Shown here: piece after piece, positions 1-5,300 of the stretch
How positions within the stretch are numbered: the first letter of the stretch is position 1
Layout of the letters: each line of letters begins with the position of its first letter
NCBI GenBank assembly: GCA_026708165.1
Contig: JAPOVO010000299.1
Coordinates: 1-6,718, forward strand
Direction of reading: 5' to 3'
Length of the DNA: 6,718 bases
Source: Chloroflexota bacterium
GTDB lineage: Bacteria; Chloroflexota; UBA11872; VXNJ01
Program-made: the position numbers and the translations under genes
The notes under the pieces: generated by a model
The model's input: only the letters and a program-made list of their open reading frames with translations
Databases searched by the model: none
Told to the model about the DNA's origin: nothing

Positions 1-45
1 GACGTTCTTTCGCGGGAATGACGGAAGAGGGCGTGGGAATGACGG
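1..45. repeat. Two direct copies of GGGAATGACGG, dispersed-repeat-like
   Basis: The 11-mer GGGAATGACGG occurs at 14-24 and again at 35-45, 21 bases apart. Each copy is preceded by a similar CGC or CGT context. Read on the other strand the motif is CCGTCATTCCC, and the first copy continues into CCCGCGAAAG. This resembles the short dispersed intergenic repeats built around CATTCCCGCGAAAGCGGG that are found in many bacterial genomes, as I recall them. The repeats lie just beyond the end of the oxidoreductase gene in the only gene-free stretch at the left edge. No protein-coding signal is visible here, and no convincing terminator for the operon is seen in bases 1-103. Membership of a genome-wide repeat family cannot be tested from this window. 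Confidence 0.45.
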
Positions 46-103
46 TTGGGCGTGTCGGATGATGGTCTCCGTCTTTTGCCGGTCGAACCACAGCCGAGCG
101 CGG

Positions 104-1258
104 CTAGTCCCAAAATCCCGACCGGAAGTCGGGGACCTTTACCGGTTCGCCGCCGAGGGCTATCGACTTCTGCGACATCAGGCCGGGCATGGTGAAGTCG
201 AGCGCACGATAGACATCGATCCGCGGGTCTGTGTTGTTTCGAATCGCGTCGATGATGTCGTTGGCGATGAAATAGTCGGTCCCGCCATGTCCGGCCGCGA
301 TGGCTTCGGGAGGCGGATTCCTCCACATCTCGGGCAGAAACTCGTTTTCCAGGTCCTCCAGCGGACGCCACTCGTAAGGATCGGTATCGATGGTCTCGCG
401 CGAAGTAGAGCCGCTACCGAATCGATCTAGCCAGACCTTGGGCACGTCTCCAAGTCCGCGCGCTCCTTCGAAACATCCTTTCGTGCCTTGCAGCGCATAG
501 TAGGCCATGGTGTGAGGGCGGTTCGAGAGCATGTCCACGCGGATCTCAATCAGAGCTCCGGAGGTGGTCTTACAGAGCATGGTCGTGCTGTCTTCCGCCT
601 CATGCTGCGGCGCCGTGTGACGCCCGGTTCCGAGGCAAACGACAGTGTCGACCTGCTCATCAAACCATTCCAGCGGCGGCCCCAGGCTGTGCGTTCCGTA
701 GGAGCAACCGTTTACGCCAACTTGCCACCTGCTCCGCCAGGTGGGAGACCCGTCGGCGTTGTAATGCAGGTCCTTGATGTCGTGCACGTACTGACCTTCG
801 GCGTAGTAGATGTCGCCGAACAGACCGGCTTCGACCATGCTCTTGATGAGAACGTTGTGTCTCATGTAGGTGAAGTTTTCAGACATCATGTATTTGAGGC
901 CGAGCGGCCTGGCTTTCTCGACCGCGGCGACCAGCTCCTGGCACTGCTCGACCGAGATGGCGGCAGTGACCTCGCTCATCACGTGCTTGCCGGCGGCGAG
1001 TGCCTCTACCGATTGGGGCACGTGGAACTGCATGGGCGATGCCACGACCACGAGGTCGACGTCGCTCTGGAGCATTTCGTCGTATTCAACAAAGGAGTTT
1101 GGAATTTCGAACCGGCCTGCCTGAGAGGCCAGGAAGTCCGCGTTGATGTCGCAAATCGCGGTCACGTCCACGCCGTCGATGGCGCGAAACCCGTCGACGA
1201 AGGATGGTCCCCGCCTTGCTCCCACGAGTCCGACGTTGATCCTGTCGCTCAACTGCAT
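104..1258 (-). CDS. Gfo/Idh/MocA-family NAD(P)-dependent protein, GH109-like
   Basis: This 384-residue protein has the two-domain layout of the Gfo/Idh/MocA family. An N-terminal Rossmann fold carries the dinucleotide-binding glycine motif (residues 9-17, VGLVGARRG), an acidic residue after the second strand (D37 in TAICDIN) and VVVASP at 70-75. The C-terminal domain starts near residue 125. The usual family motif E-K-P after GKHV is replaced by S-E-V-T (95-98), so the lysine typical of sugar dehydrogenases is absent. Downstream come EN-x-x-Y (127-131), EGQYVHD (154-160), TWR (173-175) and YGTHSLGP (187-194), then GHGGTDYF (323-330). These match my recollection of glycoside hydrolase family 109, which cleaves glycosides through NAD+-dependent oxidation. 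Family membership is near certain; the glycosidase assignment is inference. A purine-rich GAGGGGG sits directly before the ATG at 1258. The gene is last in the operon, 96 bases after the third MalG-type permease, and probably acts in the cytoplasm on the imported compound. Confidence 0.9.
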   Translation of the reverse strand: MQLSDRINVGLVGARRGPSFVDGFRAIDGVDVTAICDINADFLASQAGRFEIPNSFVEYDEMLQSDVDLVVVASPMQFHVPQSVEALAAGKHVMSEVTAAISVEQCQELVAAVEKARPLGLKYMMSENFTYMRHNVLIKSMVEAGLFGDIYYAEGQYVHDIKDLHYNADGSPTWRSRWQVGVNGCSYGTHSLGPPLEWFDEQVDTVVCLGTGRHTAPQHEAEDSTTMLCKTTSGALIEIRVDMLSNRPHTMAYYALQGTKGCFEGARGLGDVPKVWLDRFGSGSTSRETIDTDPYEWRPLEDLENEFLPEMWRNPPPEAIAAGHGGTDYFIANDIIDAIRNNTDPRIDVYRALDFTMPGLMSQKSIALGGEPVKVPDFRSGFWD

Positions 1259-1354
1259 ACCCCCTCGAACATGGATGCCGCATCGAGTGAAACACTAATG
1301 ACGGAGTTAGTAAAGGCGGTAATGGGCAAGGCGGCGCCGGCCACTCATGGCGGA

Positions 1355-2257
1355 CTAGCCCTTGACGCCGGTCAGCGCGATTCCTCTCACTATATGGCGC
1401 TGGAATATCAGGAAGAAGATGACGATCGGCGTCAGGCCGAGGACGGATGCCGCCAGCATCCGCGACGGATGCGGCCCCTGAGCGGCCGTCACTTTTCTCA
1501 TCACCAGGGGAAGCGTGTAGAGGTTCTGGTTGTCGACCATCACCAGGGGCCACAGGAACTCATTGAAGGACCCCAGGAACTGCAATATGGCGATGGCGGC
1601 AAGCACGGACCTTGAGAGCGGCAGGATGATGTACCAGAAGACGCGCCAATCGCCCGCGCCATCGACCGTGGCGGAGTCGATGAGTTCGTTGGGGACGGAG
1701 TGCAGGAATTGCCGCGTGATGAGGATTCCGAAGGCCGTAAAGACATGCGGCAGGATCAAGGCCATGTAGGTGTCCTTGATGTTCAGGAACACGGCGTACA
1801 CGACGTAGGACGGGATGAAAATCGCGAAGAACGGGACCATCAACGTGCTGAGGATGAATATGAACAGCAGGTTCTTGCCCCAGAACTGTTTTTTCGCGAA
1901 GAGGAATCCCGCCATCGCGCTGGTCACCACGGATGCCAAGACGCCGATGCCGGAAACGAAGACGCTGTTGGCGTATCCCCGCACGAGCGCGAAGTGCTCG
2001 AGCGCGTACTCGTACCCCTCCAAATAGAACTCGGAGGGGAACCAAGTGATTGTGAGACTGTGGATTTCGGTGGGAGTCTTGAAGGAGGAGAGATACATCC
2101 AAATGAACGGTAACGCCGCCGCAATGGACACGGGGAGAAACACGATGACAAGCGCCCAGGCGGCGATATCGCGGCGCAGCCTGCTGCGGACCGTGGATAA
2201 CGAGCTGGTCGCGACAGCCGGCGCTGAAGCCGACTGTCTAGTACCTAGTATTCCCAT
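1355..2257 (-). CDS. MalG-type ABC sugar permease, third tandem copy
   Basis: This is an inner-membrane permease subunit of a CUT1-type carbohydrate ABC importer, 300 residues long, a normal length for MalG proteins. Six hydrophobic segments are visible, roughly at 31-56, 92-120, 130-155, 162-187, 210-240 and 265-290. The cytoplasmic coupling loop is at 194-213 (DSATVDGAGDWR, then IILP), with D-S-A in place of the textbook E-A-A and the invariant glycine at 200. The C-terminus GIALTGVKG is typical of MalG subunits. By eye it is about 80% identical, without a gap, to the neighbouring copy at 2363-3265 and about 65% identical to the copy at 3348-4262. The ATG at 2257 is chosen because all three copies then begin MG(I/L/V)LG; a GGAG lies about 14 bases upstream. 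It presumably pairs with the single MalF-type subunit as an alternative to the other copies. Nothing suggests decay: the frame is intact and the membrane and coupling regions are conserved. Confidence 0.93.
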   Translation of the reverse strand: MGILGTRQSASAPAVATSSLSTVRSRLRRDIAAWALVIVFLPVSIAAALPFIWMYLSSFKTPTEIHSLTITWFPSEFYLEGYEYALEHFALVRGYANSVFVSGIGVLASVVTSAMAGFLFAKKQFWGKNLLFIFILSTLMVPFFAIFIPSYVVYAVFLNIKDTYMALILPHVFTAFGILITRQFLHSVPNELIDSATVDGAGDWRVFWYIILPLSRSVLAAIAILQFLGSFNEFLWPLVMVDNQNLYTLPLVMRKVTAAQGPHPSRMLAASVLGLTPIVIFFLIFQRHIVRGIALTGVKG

Positions 2258-2286
2258 TTAGGTCGTCGCTGCTCCTGACATCCCAT
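2245..2286 (-). other. Remnant of a malF-type 3' end, or coupling mini-ORF, at third MalG start
   Basis: A short frame from ATG at 2286 reads M-G-C-Q-E-Q-R-R-P-K-W-E-Y and stops with TAG at 2247-2245. It therefore runs 13 bases into the MalG-type gene that starts at 2257. The genuine MalF-type protein upstream of the first copy ends R-T-R-W-E-Y-stop and overlaps that MalG start by the same 13 bases. The frame can be extended back to an ATG at 2340 (31 codons), but this extension has no recognisable content. The likely origin is a duplication whose breakpoint lay just inside malF. A selected termination-reinitiation element is the alternative. Because MalG residues 1-5 encode the same bases, part of the match is enforced by the MalG reading frame. 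Confidence 0.4.
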
Positions 2287-2362
2287 ATCTGTTGATTGAA
2301 TACAGTCTTGAGCCGCCGGTCGGAAATGTGGCGTAATCATAGGGCATCGGGCCCCTACCGGA

Positions 2363-3265
2363 TTAGCCCTTGACGCCGGTTAGCGAGATTCCTCTCACTA
2401 TGTGCCGCTGGAATATCAGGAAGAAAATGAGTATCGGCGTCAGGCTGAGGACAGCCCCCGCCAGCAGTCGTGACGGATCAGGCCCCTGAGCCGCGAAGGC
2501 TTTCCGCAGCGCAAGGGGAAGAGTGTAGAGGTCCCGGCTGTCAATCATCACCAAGGGCCACAAGAACTCGTTGAAAGCGCCCAGGAACTGCAGGATCGCG
2601 ATGGCGGCGAGCACGGATTTAGAGAGAGGCAGAATGATATGCCAAAAGACTCGCCAATCGCCGGCGCCGTCCACGGTCGCGGAGTCAATCATTTCTCCGG
2701 GGATCGAGTGCAGGAATTGGCGCGTAATCAGGATTCCGAACGCAGTGAAGATATTCGGGAGGATCAAAGCGAAATACGTGTTCTTGAGGTTGAGGAACAC
2801 GGCGTACACGACAAACGACGGTATGAAGATAGCGAAAAACGGGACCATCAACGTACTCAGGACAAATACGAACAGCACGTTCTTGCCCCAAAACTGCTTC
2901 TTGGCGAAGAGGAATCCCGCCATCGCGCTCGTCATCACGGATGCGGACACGCTGATCGCGGAAACGAAAATGCTGTTGGAGTAAGCGCGCACGAGCTGGA
3001 AATGCTCTATCGCGTACTCATATCCACCAAGATAGAACTTGGATGGGAACCACGTGATGGTGACACTGTATATCTCACTGGCCTGCTTGAACGAGGAGAG
3101 ATACATCCAGAAAAATGGCAACGCCGCCGCGAATGACACCGGCAGAAACACGACGACGAGCGCCCAGGCGGCGATGTCCCGGCGCAGCTTGCTGCGGGTC
3201 GTGGAAAGCGTGATAGTTGCGACGGTGGTCGCTGGGTCTGCCGATTTTGTGCCTAGAAGTCCCAT
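2363..3265 (-). CDS. MalG-type ABC sugar permease, second tandem copy
   Basis: A 300-residue MalG-type transmembrane subunit, collinear without gaps with the third copy. Membrane segments fall at about 31-56, 92-120, 130-155, 162-187, 210-240 and 265-290. The coupling loop at 194-213 (DSATVDGAGDWR, then IILP) is identical to the other two copies in its core, so it should dock on the same ATPase. Compared with the third copy, the differences cluster in the cytoplasmic N-terminal tail (6-20), the first external loop (61-66), part of the second membrane segment (91-105) and the external segment between membrane segments 5 and 6 (241-275). The start at 3265 gives the shared MGLLG opening, with GGAG 13 bases upstream. 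The stop is TAA at 2365-2363, followed by a 105-base gap before the third copy. It lies 82 bases after the first copy and is presumably co-transcribed with it. Confidence 0.93.
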   Translation of the reverse strand: MGLLGTKSADPATTVATITLSTTRSKLRRDIAAWALVVVFLPVSFAAALPFFWMYLSSFKQASEIYSVTITWFPSKFYLGGYEYAIEHFQLVRAYSNSIFVSAISVSASVMTSAMAGFLFAKKQFWGKNVLFVFVLSTLMVPFFAIFIPSFVVYAVFLNLKNTYFALILPNIFTAFGILITRQFLHSIPGEMIDSATVDGAGDWRVFWHIILPLSKSVLAAIAILQFLGAFNEFLWPLVMIDSRDLYTLPLALRKAFAAQGPDPSRLLAGAVLSLTPILIFFLIFQRHIVRGISLTGVKG

Positions 3266-3291
3266 TCGGTCGCCGCTGCTCCCGCAATCAC
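3253..3291 (-). other. Remnant of a malF-type 3' end, or coupling mini-ORF, at second MalG start
   Basis: From GTG at 3291 a frame reads V-I-A-G-A-A-A-T-E-W-D-F and ends with TAG at 3255-3253, 13 bases inside the MalG-type gene that begins at 3265. It aligns with the real MalF C-terminus A-I-A-R-T-R-W-E-Y-stop if a three-codon insertion is allowed. The similarity includes bases upstream of the MalG start (GATTGC in both), where the MalG reading frame imposes no constraint. The stretch GGAGCAGCGRCGACC is shared with the region before the third copy. I interpret it as the leftover end of a malF gene carried along by tandem duplication. It is too short for certainty. Confidence 0.42.
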
Positions 3292-3347
3292 GTATTGCTT
3301 AGTCGACTAAAGCCGCGCGTTGGACCGCGCCGACCACGGTCCCGACC

Positions 3348-4262
3348 TCAGGCCTTCATTCCGGTCAGAGAGATGCCCTTGACGATCTGACGCTGGAATA
3401 TCAGGAAGAAGATGACGATCGGAGTTACCGCCACGACGCCCGCGGCAAGAATCCGGTTGGACCCGGCCATGGCGCTCCCCTGTCCGTAAACACGGCGAAG
3501 GACCACGGGCAGCGTGTAAAGCTCTGCTCTGTCGGTCATCACCAGCGGCCAGAGGAACTCGTTGAACACACCCAAAAACTGGATGATGGCAATCGCCGCG
3601 AGTATGGACCTCGAAAGCGGAAGGATGATGTGCCAAAGCACACGCCAGTCGCCGGCTCCGTCGACAGTCGCGGAGTCGATGAGCTCGTTAGGAATGGAGT
3701 GCAGGAACTGGCGGGTTATCAATATGCCGAAGGCGGTGAACATGTGCGGGAGGATCAGCGCTATGTAGGTGTCCTTGAGGTTCAGAAACTTGGAGTAGAC
3801 GACGAATGACGGAATGAAGATCGCGAAGAACGGCACCATGAGCGTGCTGAGGACGAAGATGAAGAGCGGAGTTTTGCCCCAGAAGTCCTTCTTGGCGAAG
3901 AGGTAACCCGCCAGCACGCTCGTAAAGACCGAGAGCGTTACGGAAGCACCCGACACGAGAATGCTGTTGGCATAGCCTCGAACGAGCGCGGTTTCCTCCC
4001 AAACGTAGATGTATCCATCGTAATAGAACGTCGAAGGAAACCAGACCAGCGTGGGGCTGAATATCTCCATGTCGGTCTTGAAAGAGGAGATGTAAATCCA
4101 GATGAAGGGAAGTCCGGCCATGATGGCCAGAGGGACAAGCGCAATGATGATGATCGTGCTGGCGAGGTTGGCGCGCGTCCTGGAGCCGAACGTCGAAAGA
4201 GACGTCTGCCTGCCTATTACCGCCGCGTCGAGGGTGTCGGCGGGGTCGCCTAGTACTCCCAT
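3348..4262 (-). CDS. MalG-type ABC sugar permease, first tandem copy
   Basis: A 304-residue MalG-type inner-membrane subunit and the copy directly coupled to the MalF-type partner: its ATG at 4262 lies 13 bases before the end of that gene, with AGGA four bases upstream of the ATG. Membrane segments are at about 33-58, 95-122, 132-157, 164-189, 212-242 and 270-292. The coupling loop is at 196-215 (DSATVDGAGDWR, then IILP), and the C-terminus ISLTGMKA is MalG-like. From residue 61 to 242 it is about 78% identical by eye to the third copy. The N-terminal 60 residues are much less similar. The external segment between membrane segments 5 and 6 (VYGQGSAMAGSN) is different in sequence and two residues longer than in the other copies. 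As the member kept in the canonical MalF-MalG overlap, it may be the ancestral copy. Family assignment is secure; the substrate is unknown. Confidence 0.94.
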   Translation of the reverse strand: MGVLGDPADTLDAAVIGRQTSLSTFGSRTRANLASTIIIIALVPLAIMAGLPFIWIYISSFKTDMEIFSPTLVWFPSTFYYDGYIYVWEETALVRGYANSILVSGASVTLSVFTSVLAGYLFAKKDFWGKTPLFIFVLSTLMVPFFAIFIPSFVVYSKFLNLKDTYIALILPHMFTAFGILITRQFLHSIPNELIDSATVDGAGDWRVLWHIILPLSRSILAAIAIIQFLGVFNEFLWPLVMTDRAELYTLPVVLRRVYGQGSAMAGSNRILAAGVVAVTPIVIFFLIFQRQIVKGISLTGMKA

Positions 4263-5164
4263 CTCGTCCTGGCAATCGCAAGCTGGGAAACCGACAGGAT
4301 TAGCAGGATCAGGAACATTACCATCGCCATGGCGGAAGCGTAGCCGAAGCGGAACTGATCGAAGGCCTGCCTGTATAGATATAGCGAGAATACATTCGTC
4401 GCGTCGCCTGGTCCGCCGCGGGTCATAACAAAGAACGGGTCGAATATCTGCAAGGCGCCGATGAAGCTGGTGATCGAGAGCGCGAGCATGATCGGGCGAA
4501 TCAGCGGCCAGGTGATGTGGCGAAACTGACGCACGGCGCCGGCGCCGTCGATTCGGGCGGCTTCATAGAGTGTCAGCGGAATCTCGTTGATTCCCACCAG
4601 GAAGATCAGCGCTCCGAAACCGAGGAACTTCCACCCAGTCATCCCCATGATGCCGAGGAGCGCGGTGTCCTTGGACCCCAATGGATTGACGAAGCTGGTG
4701 TCTATCCCGAGCGCGCCAAAGATATCGTTCAACATGCCAGGCAACCCGGCCTGGGTATTGAAGAGATAGCCGAACATCAGCACAGCGATCAGCCAGGGCG
4801 TGACCACGGGAAGGAAGAAGAGGGTCAAGTAGACCTTCTGGGGAAGCGTCCGCATGTTGGCGAGAATCGCACCGAGGATGAGCTGGGCCGACAAGGCGAT
4901 GGGTACGTAGGCACCTACGAAGATCGCCGACACCTTGAGCGCATTCTTGAATGTGCGGTCGTCGGCCATTGCGACGTAGTTGTCGAATCCGACGGGCACG
5001 ACGGTGGAGAGCAAGTCCCAGTTGAGGAAGCCGATCACCAGCGCCGCGATGAAGGGCGCGGTGAAGAAGAGCATGTAATAGATGAGCAGCGCCAGAGCCA
5101 CGACGAGCACAAAGCTGCTCGGCCGCCTCCAACGCGGGCGCGGCGCACGAGCTACCGTTGCCAT
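4250..5164 (-). CDS. MalF-type ABC sugar permease
   Basis: A 304-residue inner-membrane permease subunit of a CUT1-type carbohydrate importer. A basic N-terminus (RPRWRR) precedes the first membrane segment at about 18-46. Further segments lie at about 74-104, 112-136, 166-192, 222-242 and 276-297. The coupling loop that contacts the ATPase is a canonical EAA motif at 201-224 (EAARIDGAGA, then WPL). FFVMTRGGPGDATN at 244-257 is the characteristic MalF/UgpA-type signature ahead of the last membrane segment. The protein lacks the extra N-terminal segments of enterobacterial MalF and has the usual short length of most homologues. The ATG at 5164 has GGAAGAGAG about 10 bases upstream. The gene end overlaps the first MalG-type gene by 13 bases, which indicates translational coupling. 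It is the only MalF-type subunit for three MalG-type partners, so it is probably the common half of each permease dimer. Confidence 0.95.
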   Translation of the reverse strand: MATVARAPRPRWRRPSSFVLVVALALLIYYMLFFTAPFIAALVIGFLNWDLLSTVVPVGFDNYVAMADDRTFKNALKVSAIFVGAYVPIALSAQLILGAILANMRTLPQKVYLTLFFLPVVTPWLIAVLMFGYLFNTQAGLPGMLNDIFGALGIDTSFVNPLGSKDTALLGIMGMTGWKFLGFGALIFLVGINEIPLTLYEAARIDGAGAVRQFRHITWPLIRPIMLALSITSFIGALQIFDPFFVMTRGGPGDATNVFSLYLYRQAFDQFRFGYASAMAMVMFLILLILSVSQLAIARTRWEY

Positions 5165-5235
5165 TGTCGTTTCGCTCTCTTCCGGCTAATCAACCGATTT
5201 AACGCATCCCTCAAAACTAGCTATAAAACTACCGA

Positions 5236-5267
5236 ATGGAGGGGCCGTCTAAAGACAGCCCCTCCAT
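5236..5267 (-). terminator. Hairpin between binding-protein and permease genes
   Basis: ATGGAGGGGC at 5236-5245 is the exact reverse complement of GCCCCTCCAT at 5258-5267, a perfect 10-bp GC-rich stem. The 12-base loop can add four pairs (GTCT with AGAC) after one mismatch. On the minus-strand transcript the stem is followed, after eight bases, by the T-rich stretch AGTTTTATAGCTAGTTTT. The element starts 33 bases after the binding-protein stop and ends 71 bases before the MalF-type start. Hairpins at this position in binding-protein operons commonly act as leaky terminators or block 3' exonucleases, so that more binding protein than permease is made. The T-tract is interrupted and displaced, so partial termination or mRNA protection fits better than a strong terminator. 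Confidence 0.6.
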
Positions 5268-5300
5268 CCGTCTCAGGTCAATGCCTGATTGCGACTTGGA

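Noticed and set aside
488..1615. A 375-codon open frame on the plus strand, antisense to the oxidoreductase gene and the third MalG-type gene
   Set aside because: It crosses two well-supported minus-strand genes, is rich in arginine, histidine and valine, and has no recognisable domain. It is the complement shadow of GC-rich codons.
2245..2340. A 31-codon open frame in the gap before the third MalG-type gene as an independent small gene
   Set aside because: No ribosome site, no recognisable content beyond the last residues that match the MalF tail, and an open frame of this length is expected by chance.
3312..3335. Small stem GCGCG / CGCGC after the first MalG-type gene
   Set aside because: Only five pairs and no following T-tract on the minus strand, so it is not a credible terminator.
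5165..5235. Possible internal promoter before the MalF-type gene, around TTATAG and TTAAAT on the minus strand
   Set aside because: Both elements match consensus poorly, and AT-rich spacers produce such matches by chance.
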